Of a stretch of DNA of 64,000 nucleotides, positions 44,201-55,815 are shown in pieces. The translations under genes and the position numbers were made by a program. The number at the start of each line of letters is the position of its first letter. Within the stretch, counting starts at the first letter, position 1. The DNA lies in assembly GCA_037013685.1 (NCBI GenBank), contig CM072892.1, forward strand, positions 14,947,501 through 15,011,500, given 5' to 3'. The notes beneath the pieces were generated by a model. That model saw only the letters and a program-made list of their open reading frames with translations. It searched no databases and was not told where the DNA came from. This stretch comes from Acridotheres tristis (taxonomy: Eukaryota > Chordata > Aves > Passeriformes > Sturnidae).

Positions 44201-47200
44201 CTGCTGAGTTAGGTAAGCATACAGTTATTTTTAACCGAGTTGAACATTACATGTTCATATGGCATGTTGTGCAATAGATATACACTGGTGTCATGACATT
44301 CTGTCCAGACACTTGTTCTAAATTTAGCTCTAAATTTAACCTGAGATATAGGGCAAATAATTAAATGTCAGCATTGTGAATCAAACCTGTCGGTTTGTGA
44401 TTTGAACTTAAAGGAGGCATAAACCTCTGCTCCTCTCTGGTTGCATGCTCAGTCAGTCCAGGACAAGGAAGCTTTCTCCACGGCAATATAAAGGACAGTT
44501 CATTTGACCAGGGCTTCGGGTGTTGCATTTATTACATACAGATTTGACAGCACAGAAAACCAGCACTGGGTAAATAGAGAGGTGGTGCAGTTTCGTTTAG
44601 TACAGCCTATTCTGGAGCCTCTGCTGCTCTTGTCTGCACACAATCACCCATGTCCCAGGCCTGGCCACCTCATCAGGAGAGTGGGCTAGCATAGCAGGAT
44701 CAATGTGGAGGACAATCTGTCCCCTTGCTTTCAGCCTCTGAGTGCTGTGGCAGCAGAGTCACTTCCAGCTGACTTGGTCAGAAGCAACCTCCAGCATCCA
44801 TCCCAAGCCAGGCTGGAGCCCCTGTTTCCAGAGCCCAACCCATCCACCTCTCCCGTGGGGCTGTGTGCAGGAGGGTCCTGCTCTGCCTTGCTGCTCTGCC
44901 AGTTCCTGCCTTAGCTTCACTCCAAGCATACAGGGAGCTGTAACTCCTTGGCCTTCATTGTGGTAAGAGTTATGGACATCACTGCAAGCTGCTGAATTTA
45001 GGCAGGGACATTTTTTGTTGTTTGAGGTCTATTTATCTATGGCAAAAGTAAAGCAAAGACAGATCCGTATGCAGAAAGCCTCTCATTTTGTTGCAGGAAG
45101 GGAAGGAGAGCAATGCAATAGGTCTTATTGGATACAGCAGGCACAGTAGCTAGAAACAAATCAGTCTGAAAGGAATTAGAGGGTACCACAGAAAAGCTGC
45201 AAAAGAAACTTTGTTAATCAACTATCCTAAGAGACTGAATGGAGAAGTGAACAGCCTTGCATATATCTAAGGATTTCTTTAAAAAACATATGAAAAAGTT
45301 TTTTCCACAAAAATTAGTTTCATCTTTCCATCAATTTGGAGACAGTTTTTCTCAGGACCTTTGCTATTCACAGCAGCTTGTGTCTCAGGTTGCCATTCCC
45401 ATCCTCCTGCACCTCTGCAGGAGCCTCAGAGCCCTGGGATTGCAACAATATTTCTGAATTTTGTGGATTTTGTAAAGGTCAAGGCAAAGGCAAGTCTTTC
45501 ATTAGAATTCTTACTAACATACATTATAACATAAGTTAAATGATATTTGCACAGCAAAGAGAACTAAACGATAATGTTTGTGATTTCCCTCTTCCTCCAA
45601 GGAACATGTATTTGTTTACACAGTCTTTGGGTTGTGTTCACTTCATATTAGATTTTCATGTTCCCTCTGACTGATTCTTCCTTCAGGTTGAGTCAGTAGC
45701 TGTGACCTTATGGTGACATTTGCAGAGCGGCATTGACTGTAGTAGTTGTACACTCTTACAAAGCTCACTGGCAGGGCTGAGTCATCGGATACCTGGAAGT
45801 GGTCTTAGGACCTGGATTCTGGGTGTTCCCCTTTGTGCTCATGTCACATTTCCAGGGGACTGAGGACTTAATTTTGATTAGGTCTGAAAGGAAAAAAAGT
45901 TCTGTGAGGAGCCACTGTGCAGAGGTGGAAGTCATACACTGAGCCAAAGTCCACCCTGATTCAGACTGTGTGTCAGCAACCATCGAAGTTGGATAAATTC
46001 ATCCTGAAAGGAGAATTATAATCTTGGTATAGTGATCTCAAAACAGCTACATATTTCCAGCAAAGAAGTACTTAGGCAACAAAGTCAGTAAGGAATAATG
46101 TATATCATATTCATTACCCCTGGGCATGTGTGACATCCTGCACCTTTTCCCATACAAGCTCCTCTGGCTCCTCACCTCTCTCACGGTATTGTGGCCAAAG
46201 CAATCATTTGTTCTTGCAAAGGAAATTGAAACCATCTTTTGTTGAGAGAGTTTCTATATTCTCATAATTTGAACATGAGTTGTTAGCAGGGGGCACAGGA
46301 GAGGTGCTTGCAGTTCTGGTGTTCACATTTAATCTTTGGGACTGTCTGATGGAAGCACAGCATGGCAACACTGAATGCAAAGCTCTGCTCACTGGATATT
46401 GTGGTAAAGGATGTGTACTCTATCTCTATGCTTTCACTGAAATGTGCCACTCAAAATACCTTGCTGTCTTTCTGCAGTAAAAAATTCACACCAGATCTAA
46501 GTAACAAGACAACACTTACAGGTAATTGATGCACAAAGAGATGTGTGTCCTGAGGCAAAGTATTTTGAGGATTTTCTGTCCAGGAAGTGTTACTCTCAGA
46601 ACTAGTCAGTACTTTCTTCCTTTCAGAGGAGCCACACATGTGCCAAGTGTTTGGATGCAGTAGCATCAGTCACCATTGGTAGATACAGGCTGTGGAAGAC
46701 AGTTTGTGCTGATGTCCATTCTCACCTGCACTTCATCACGTGAAGGCACATCTGTGGCAGCTCTGCACACAGAATGAGTCAGTAACAAGCTCACTGATCT
46801 CCTGGGCTGCACAAACAAACTTTGTTTTTTTTCCTCCAGCCTCAGCTGCCAGATTCAGCTGTGTGGCTTAGCAGAGCTGAAGGGCTTAGCAGTGATGATG
46901 GGCTAATTAATTCAGCTAGTGGAAGTAGAAAGAAATTTTAAATGTGTTTTCCTAACCTGGTTTCTTCTGGCTATTTTGAGGAAATATGAAGGAGAAAACA
47001 ATCCTGCTGATTATTTTGCTATTTGTTTTCACATGGTCATCCTTCTTTTCTCCTCCAGATTCAAATCTCTTGTACTGTGCCTTGTTTGTGAGACCCTGGC
47101 TGACTCCCCCCCATCAGCATGAGTTGGCCATTTCCATCACTTCTATTTAAAGGAAGTGAACAGATCTAATATGCAGTGTCTGAAACTGAAATCTGTCCCA

Positions 47201-50200
47201 GAAAATAGTGTAAATTTACATATTTATTTTTGCAGGTGACATTTGTAATCTATTGAAATGTCTCAGAGTCAAGCTGAAAATGCAGATCTGTAACTTTTTC
47301 ATGCCCCAGGGGAAATATTATCCAATCTGATGCAATGTGAATAAATCATTATTATTATGCCTTGGATGTGTTGTAATAAGGACACAATATTGTTTTATTG
47401 GGAAAAAAAAATCAACCCCCAAATGTATGATTTCATTTCTGTATAGTATTATTTCTGTAATTAAAATTCAAACTTATATGAGGTTGTCCTCTGAGGATTT
47501 CACAAATACTAATTAAATAAGGTCTTATTCAGCAGTCTCTATCCATATAAGTAGTCCCATTAGCTTCCCATCTGCAAGGAATTTTGGACTGTTCTCTGAA
47601 GTTAATGCATTTGATTATTTCCACTTCACTAATGTAGAAAATGATACACAGAGGAGTTAAATGATTTACTCAAGACAAAAGGGAGAGTTAATGGTATCTG
47701 AAAATAGATCTTCTGAAGCAGAGTCCCATGCTTTTATTGGAAAATGGCGCATCAGCATTCATGGCAGCTTCAAATACATCAAGGCTGCACAGAGTTTTTC
47801 AAGGAAGCCCAGAAATGTGGGAGGGAAAGGAACTGCAGTGTGCTTGCTGTTAATGGCATGGGGAGCCACCTGCAAGGTACATAGCCCAGGGGACCTTGAG
47901 CCCCAAAGCCTTTTGATAATCAGACTGTCCTGGGAAACTCACATACCTTTGCCTTTGCAAAGCACAAACCTGCATCAGTATCAGCAATTTTTCTTGAGTT
48001 CAGTGATCAAGGGTGAGAGATTGCCAAAAAGCAAGCAGAAGAGTTAAATGTGGGAGATACTCTTGGTTTTAAGCCAAGGGTAGTTACAATCTTGAAATGG
48101 TATCAAGGAAAAAAGCACTGGGTGTTGTTTAAAAGTCACAGGCTGACATCTTGTCAAGGGCGTAAGAGTTTCTCACACTTGGTGATGACATCCAGGGCTC
48201 CTTTGTCTTTCACAGTAACTGCTGAATGACTTTAACTTTGGACAAAATAGTTCCAGCACTAGTTATGAGGGACTGATAGTTTTCCAGAGAGCAGGGAAGG
48301 AAGATGTGCCATGTACTCACCATGACACATGACACATTGCTCATGTTGGAGCAAGATGGATTCAGAAGCAAGCATAGAGGGGGAATGATGCTGGTCCTGA
48401 AAGACTCAAAAACAAAGCAAATGAGTTGAAAGGAATCATATATTAGTAGATGATATGGTCTTGCTACATTTTTTCCCTCCAAGATTGCCCTTGCTAAGCC
48501 TTAGATGGGGATATTCATGCATTGTTCATGCCTACAGTGAACTTGAGCCTCCACAGGATACTCAGAAAGGATTCCAGACCCACTTCCATCTAGGCTTTAT
48601 TCTCTGTATAGGCAATGTTTTGCCATGGGAATGAGTGAAAGAGGAGCTGAAGGAAAATGCACAGGCAAAAGTTTGATATCCTATTATGGTTTCCCTTCAT
48701 TCATTGTATTAGCTGGACAAACACATGGAAACTTTCCCAAAGTGAGTATTATTGTTTCCACGATCCAGAACAATCCAAGTGTCAGTTCTCCTATATGTGC
48801 CTGATTCTTTTCTTCTAACTCATCCCTGGATCAGTGCTATCTCCTCCTTGGCCAGCTTGTCCTCTTCCAGATGTGGGGAAGATGGGTGCCACTTCACATT
48901 TATGGTCTTGAGGAGTCTGAGAGAGAGTCTATTGTTCACATTTAGGTGGTATGAGAGCAGTCCTTTTCCACTAGTAAGCTTTTACAAATACTACTTGGAA
49001 TGGGTTCACAAGTGCTGTTGTCATCTTTTGGAATCCTGAAGTCTCCAACTTGCAGCCTTAGAAACATATGAACAACTCCAAGACATCAGTAAATACCCAT
49101 GCAATGTTTGGTTGTTTTGTTTAATAAGCATCAGCTAAAACAAAAGTAAATGGAGGTCACTTCTCCCCAGGCAAGTAAAACTCTCCAGGACAGCATATTT
49201 TATTTCAAAATTATATGGCAATTTTTTTTCTTCTTTAGGTTCCAGAAACATATCCATATATGGTCTACATGTCAGGGACAATAAATAATGATGTAATAGA
49301 AAGGTCAGCTTTGTGTCATTTAGCTACAGGATGTTGATGAAGTTCTTCAGATAATGCAACAAAGAACTTTAGGATTGGTACAAGTTTCTGCTGTGCACCT
49401 TCAAACAGGAAATCTGAGATTGGGAACAACTTATATTTTGGCTTGTATTCGCTGATCATGGGGTGATCCAGAAATAAACTCCAGGCTTCAAAGCGAGCGT
49501 GTTTCAAAGCTGTCCTGCAGTTGATCGAAACATCCAGGCAAAGCAGGGAGACAAATACCAGCGAGGATTTTCTGAATTAGGACTTAACCAAGGATATAAA
49601 CCAATTCAGCACTATTATTACCCTTTTATTTCAGAACAAAAAGGTAATGCAAATATGCATGTTTTGAACTTATTTAGTACTTTCAATCTTTCAGTTCATT
49701 ATGTCTATGCAAATATTTATTCCTACAGCAGTTTGTAACCTAATACCCTAACAGCCTTGGGAGCTATGTGATTTGCTTTTGTTTGTTTTGGGCTTTGGGT
49801 TTTTTTTTCAAATATGCCATAAAACACTGTCTGGTGTTAAACAGAACAGTGGCACTGTCATTTCCTTATTTTTCTTTTACTCGCAGGTGTGCCTGTATCT
49901 TTGTCCCTAAAATATCTTGTTCAGAAATCAATGTTGTAACTACAACATACTAATGTAGAATGTAGCATGCAAGGCACAGAGTGAAGGAGAAAAACTACAT
50001 CAGCAAATAATTTCATTAATTTCTAAATTTCTAGTTGGTTCGACATGAAGCTGATATTGTGCTGATTTCTGTATGAATTAATATGTTCTGAGAAGAAAGA
50101 AAAGCTTGCAGGTGTATGAGTTCCAGTAAAGAATTTGCACAGAATCATGATTTGGTGGCATCAGGGCATATGCCATGCTGATAGTTGACCTGTTTTGACA

Positions 50201-50627
50201 GCTGGGGCTGAACAAGGGGAGTTGTTTGCTCAGAGGATTCCTTCGGGAAGCCTTGCTTTGCTCCTTTAGCACTGGGCTAGAACTTGAGTGGTTTGCATAA
50301 GCTGTCACCACAAAGAATCCTTGCCTGTTGCCACAGCAGGACAGCATGAGGTGTCATCCTTCTGATGTCTCAGCTCTGGCAGATTTGATGGGCACTGAAA
50401 TCTTTCTGTTTTAAAAAAATCATTTGCTACCTTGTAATAGTTATCCAATATAATACCCTTGGAAAACTGCAAAGGTTTATCAGGAAACTGACCTAAAATG
50501 CAGAAAAAATGTGAGCACTTTAAGTGCTGCAGGTTGGTCTGGTTTCCATTGGCCACGGAGGATTTGTCCTGAAAGGTGCCATAGTAAGAGCTGAAGTAGA
50601 GGTTCAGTTTGCTGTGAAGACATCCAG
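38229..50627. other. Twelve kilobases of intergenic sequence without recognised elements
   Basis: Only short frames occur on both strands, without domain or splice support. T-runs are at about 41751 and 41923. A frame at 49499-49632 ending in AAAAG/GTAATG looks exon-like but could not be tied to any protein. Confidence 0.6.
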
Positions 50628-50702
50628 CCGTGTTTGCCTTCCCCCACGTGTGCTCCTGCTGCTTTCAGAAGTAAAGGCAAACACGTGGAAAGGCAAACAC
50701 GG
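50628..50702. repeat. 75-base hairpin (imperfect palindrome)
   Basis: Arm 50628-50640 (CCGTGTTTGCCTT) pairs perfectly over 13 bases with 50690-50702. After a 3x1 internal loop, CCACGTGT (50644-50651) pairs with ACACGTGG (50681-50688). The terminal loop is 29 bases. Each arm contains a CACGTG palindrome, and the right arm is a tandem repeat of AAAGGCAAACACG. Size and pairing are compatible with a miRNA precursor, but no expression evidence exists here. Confidence 0.6.
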
Positions 50703-53685
50703 ATCTGCAGAAGTTCAACCATTCTTTGCAAAAGGCAAAATGATGAAGCTTCCCCTCTTCTGTCTATTTTGCAGCCTCCGAAGACTTGGTTATGTTTTCA
50801 CAAATGTGGTTTATTGCACCCTGAGCCATAAATAACAAGGTTCTGTATTCAGTTACAAGCTGACTGGAATAAACTCAGCGCAAAGGCAGGAAAAGTCTGG
50901 CTCTGTTCCCTTAATGACCTTGTCACTCATCTGCCATCCTTCTCTGACAGAAATAAGTAATTCTGCTAATTCTGATGCCTGGGATCTATTGAGGGGAGAC
51001 AGGCAGCCTTGCTAAGCTTTTCTTTAAAGAAGTGCTATCAACAGGGACCAGTTGTTTCAGATGCTAATGGTATTGAATTGCACGGTTCTGCATGTTCAAA
51101 GCCAGCCATAATCCTTGTTTATTTATGTTGCATCAGGGATCAGAGGCCCATTCTCCTAAGCATAGTATGTTGACAGAGCTTGTAGTCCGAATATAATAGC
51201 AACCTAATTGTGTTTGTCTCTGGCTTTTGCCATCATGTAGGTGATTACTAGTAGTCTCCCTTGTGAGTAGTATCGTTGGTTTCAGAGATCTACCAGGCAC
51301 AGCTGCTCATCAATACAGTTAGAAGGTCCTTGCACAAGTATTTTATTTCCAGCCTTACCTTCTGGTCACTGGATGCATTTAGATTGCCTCTGTACGGCAC
51401 AGGGCCGATTACACATCTGAATTAACAAACTCTCACTGAAATCAAGATGGCAAAATTAAAATCAGGATCAGACTCTATGTGGAAATGATGATAAATCTAG
51501 ATTCTAGAAGATCTTGTCAGACTGACCTACTAAATGACAGCACAGACAGCAGAATCCCAAGACATGTCTCTGCCAAGAGAGATCACTAGTGAAGCCATCA
51601 GACCTGAAAGCAAAGCACTCTCTAAGAAATAATATGGGTCCTATACCCATAGCTTTAAATATCAACTTCTGCTGTCCCAGTAGATGCTGTGTGCTACCTG
51701 CATGTGAGGATGGGCTCTTGGGCTGTCAGAGAAATGCAGAGTACAGCCAAATGTTAAAACATCCCCCCAAAACCTGAAGTTAGGATGAAGTATAAACACA
51801 GCATTTAAATTTTAAATCTAATTCAAATAGTTGAAACTTACAGTAAACCAGCTTAGAGCAAGGAAATAGATTCAAGCTGCATTTAGAAAGACCACTTTGG
51901 CCAGATCTTACTAATCCAGACTTTTTCAAATATTTCTAGTAACAAAGATTGATTTTTTTTTTCACACCTTCATTACAGAAGGTAGAAAATATTTAGCTTA
52001 TAGAGCATTAGCCTAGTGAGCTTTCATAATTCGTGGTTGGCAGTTCACTGATGGCCTCAGATGAGGTAAACTTAGCCCTGCTGTGTCAGCTGAGCCAGGG
52101 CACTGCCATGTGATGCCACTGAGTTTGGCCTCAGGGAAAGAAGGGTGAACTGAACCAGGCTGTGGTGCATTAGCCTCCTGTCAAGGGCATATGTTAAGCC
52201 TGTTATTGCAGCTCAGCTGTCTCACTGCAGCTTCTTACAGACATAACTCAGACCAGTGGCCCTGTCCTGTGGTCCTGCAGCTTCATACAAAAGCATCCTC
52301 AGGTGGAAGTGGGGGGTGGTGGCTCTGCTGTCTCCACTCTGCAAGGAGCTGTAGGGGAGACGTGCCCTGCTCCTGCCAAACTCAGTCACAGCACACAGGC
52401 AAACTGCACACACACTTGTCTGAGCACGTGGAGACGTGGGGATACAGGGACAGCTTCAAGTCCAACTAGAACACTCTATGCAGGGGTTCAGGGCAGAGCA
52501 AACAAGGCTGTCCCTGGCTCTCAGTAAGGACCCAAAAGCTCCTGCAGCCCAGGATGTGACCCCCACACCTTCATCGTGTTTGTGCAGTGCTATGAGCAGA
52601 ACTGAAAGTTTTCTCTATTTTGAGCCCTATGAAGTTTCTCCCTGCACGATGAGTCAGTGAAGGGAGCTGCAGCCAACACTGTTGCTTCTGCACTCTATGG
52701 AACTCCTGTCAAAATATTTAGATTAGCGAGGCTCACCAACATGCAGAAGAGGTTGTCCCTTTTGTCTGCGAGTGGGTTGGACCCAGTTAACCCCTACAAA
52801 AGATAAGAGGATGAAATAGGAGTGATCCCCACAAATTTTAAATCTTCCCTTTTTTGAACCCTTTGCCTTAAGAATGTGTGAAACAAAAGGATGGAGGAGA
52901 AGAAGGTCCAGAAGCGGCCTTTACACCCAGATCCATTTGGGATGTGGTGAAGCAGCTGTATCAGTTAGCTCTTCTGTGCCAGGGTGTGGAGTCATGTTGG
53001 GAGAGGTCTCCTGTACAGTCCTTAAAGCCCAGGCTCCCCAGGCAACACCCAGCTCAGAAGCACAGGAGCAATGGAATCACTGCCATAAGGATGCTGGCAA
53101 TGGGCCTGGGGAGGATACAGAGGAGGAATCTGTGTCCTAGCCTGCATTAGTGCAGGTTGCCCTCAGAGAGGAGCAATTTCATCTTCATTCTTGCCTTCTC
53201 CAAGGATTCATTGTGCATCACCTCCATTAGGAGCTTAAGATCAGATCCTGCCCTCCCTGCTGACGGCTTTGTTTAGGTTTCTGAGTCATCACTGTGGCCA
53301 GGTCCCTACATTCAGGCATTGCAGTGCTGGATGCTGCAGACGACTGCTGGATGTTCCAGCTCCAGCCGCTGGGTTCCACACCTGCAGCTCACAATCACTA
53401 CGTGAGTTCCCAGGCTGACCGACTATGTAAGTACTGCCCAGCGTGCCAGGGGCTGAGCAAGCCAAACAGCAGCAGAAGCTGCTGGACAAACAAAGCTGTG
53501 TCATGGTTCCCAGCCAGCTGCTGGCTGGAGAGCAGCCAAAGGCAGGTACCGGGGCAGTGGGGGCACAGAGAGGCTATCAGCTTGGAGCTTTGGGACAGCA
53601 AGGGTCATAGCAGAGCTGAGGCACCAACTGGAGAAAGGAAGCAACAGCAGCCATGAGAGATCTGGCTGAAAAAAAAAGGAAAGGG

Positions 53686-53690
<5 letters not shown>
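50703..53690. other. Intergenic sequence, nothing recognised
   Basis: Non-coding sequence. Frames at 52191-52469, 52874-53150 and 53294-53656 overlap frames on other strands or phases and show no motif. Confidence 0.6.

Positions 53691-53716
<26 letters not shown>
53691..53716. repeat. (GA)13 microsatellite
   Basis: Thirteen uninterrupted GA dinucleotides, preceded by a purine-rich A/G tract from about 53670. Confidence 0.95.
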
Positions 53717-55327
53717 AAACACCAAAATTGGGTTGCATTATTTACAGAAATTGAAGGTTTTATTTTGGCATTTTTCATGGCTGTAAAATATATCCTTTGT
53801 TGTTAAAAGTCATAATGTCAATCTGAAATCTGCTGGGCTTCCCTTTACCCTGAAGTCTTCCCACTTTTTCTGGAGAAGAACCTGAGGTGGCTGTTGATGT
53901 GGGACATATCACCATGTCTGAAGTGAAAAGCTTAAATCCAAGATTTTAAGTTACTTGATTGATTCAAGCTCTTGAAATTTCTTCAAACTGTATTTGGGGA
54001 GCTGCCATTTCCTCCAGGTCAGGATTGTCTCTTGGCTGTGCACACAGCAGCAAGCACTGCTGCAACAGGGCACTTTCCTGGTTGTGAGGCTTGTGGCTGC
54101 TGGACCCCTCAGTGTGAGTGCCCAGGAAACCAGGCTGAGCTGGGTACTTGATGGGGAGAGCAGCTGTGCAGGGAGGCTCCTGCTGAGGCAGCTCCTGAGC
54201 AGTGGGAAGCTGGGTGGTTCTGCTGTCCCCCTGCTCGGGGCTCTGCTGGCTGGCCCAGATCAGCAGGACCTGATCCTGGGCAGAGCAGGGCTATGTGGAG
54301 CTGAGGACCAACCCTGCTGTGGCACTGATGGGGCAGGGACTGGCAGCCACAGCGTGAGGGCAGGAAGCTTTCTCGGTATCTCCACTGGTACACTCAGCCA
54401 GCCCCTCACCTCTGCACCTGGGGGACATGTCCCCACAGTCCTCTCCTGCTGGGTCCCTGTCACATCCGTGTCCTCTTGAGCAGCTTGCTCCCATTGCTCC
54501 TCACCCCAGTGCTCCCTGTTATTTTACACAGTTCTCGCTCAGCGTTTATAAAATCAAACCTATTCTGCACTGGCTGTTATCTCCTTAAAAGAGGCAAGCT
54601 TTTCCACCTTCTCCCATAAAATAAATCCTTGGCTCTTGAACACTGATGGCCAGAGTGCTCTCTGGCATCCAAATGAGATCCTGCTAGAGCACTGAACCAT
54701 TCATGGTATCAGTACTTCCCTATCACTGCTTGGAAATGCTGCAATATTTTGAATCGTCTTTGCCTTTTAGAGTACTGCAGTGGTGGTTCACAGTCATTCC
54801 GTGATTGCTGAGTGTGCCCAGTGTTTCCCCCTTCTCTCATTCCCATCTCACTCATGACCTTGAACTTTGTTCTGTGAAAAAACAAAAAAACAGAAGTGAA
54901 ACAGACCAGTGTGGTGTTGCTCTCTCCTCGCTGAGCGAAACAAAGTCACTTCAAAGCATAGCTTTGTATGTTGCTTGAGAGATCTCCAGATAAGGTGGAA
55001 AAAATTACAAAGCCTCTTTGCACTTCATGGTGGAGAACCCATCCTTACAGAAAACCAGCAAAGAGACAAACCTCTTCCCTTAATTTCCTGCAATTACAGC
55101 AAGAAATAAAACCAACAAAAAGAGACATCCATTGGTCTTCTCCTACATAAAATTCAAAAATTTGTCTCTTTAATCTTAAGGGGATTTCCTTTACCTATTT
55201 TTCTCTTGCGATGTGGTAACCAGAATAAGCAGATAAAAACGTGCCTTGCTTGCAACAACTCCCCCTTTCTTAAACACCAGCTAAAACAGTTATTTCTGTA
55301 TAATTGAAATTAGTTAATTCATTAAAT
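53717..55327. other. Sequence upstream of ASB2, no gene seen
   Basis: Mostly AT-rich at both ends with a GC-richer middle (54000-54480) that yields overlapping frames on both strands. None is recognised as a protein. Confidence 0.6.
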
Positions 55328-55475
55328 TTGCACGTTGAATTTAGCCGATAATATTCTCTCCCTGGTGAAGGATTTCTGAAGGGTTTTCTGGTCAGCCTAA
55401 TTGCACGTTGAATTTAGCCGATAATATTCTCTCCCTGGTGAAGGATTTCTGAAGGGTTTTCTGGTCAGCCTAATT
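55328..55475. repeat. Perfect 73-bp tandem duplication upstream of ASB2
   Basis: Bases 55328-55400 are repeated without a single mismatch at 55401-55473, with two more matching bases after. The unit begins TTGCACGTTGAATTTAGCCG and ends GGTCAGCCTAA. Perfect identity means a very recent duplication or an assembly artefact. It ends about 100 bases before the ASB2 beta start codon, in presumed promoter or first-intron sequence. Confidence 0.97.
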
Positions 55476-55550
55476 AAGAGGCAGACAAGAAAAAGATAGT
55501 TGAGGTTTTTTCATTTTCCAGATTTTGATGATCACAATTTCCTTTTACAG

Positions 55551-55815
55551 GAAAGCAAAGAGTTATAAAAATGGCTACGACGGCAGCAAATACTCAGAGA
55601 CAAACGATAGGCTGCGAGGAGTACAGTCTGTACAGCAGCCTGAGTGAAGATGAGCTTATAAAGATGGCCATCCAGCAGAGCTTGGAAGAGGACTCAGCAG
55701 GTCAGCCAGCAGCCCAGAGCCCCCAGAAGTCGCTGGTGGCCCGTGCTGGGGAAGTGGCTGCCCCGAGCCGTGCCAGCCCCCACAACCCTCCCTACCGCAT
55801 CTACCCCTGGCAAAG
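55551..55815 (+). CDS. ASB2: ASB2 beta-type first coding exon with UIM
   Basis: ATG at 55571 in a good context (AAAAATGG). The protein begins MATTAANTQRQTIGCEEYSL and continues with the ubiquitin-interacting motif SEDELIKMAIQQSLEED (residues about 25-41, with the key Ala33 and Ser37), as in muscle-type ASB2 beta. It ends YRIYPWQR at a GTGAGT donor (55816) after two bases of the Arg codon. TTTTACAG at 55543-55550 could be an acceptor, in which case an upstream non-coding exon exists and 55551-55570 is 5' UTR. Confidence 0.93.

Noticed and set aside
46711..46735. Possible minus-strand OTUB2 trace (gatgtccattctc resembling the DIKDFC region)
   Set aside because: The match does not extend beyond a few codons in either direction and no catalytic-site exon was found.
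53994..54479. 161-residue + strand frame upstream of ASB2
   Set aside because: Overlapped by three comparable frames on the other strand, no splice context, no recognised motif; GC-rich chance frame.
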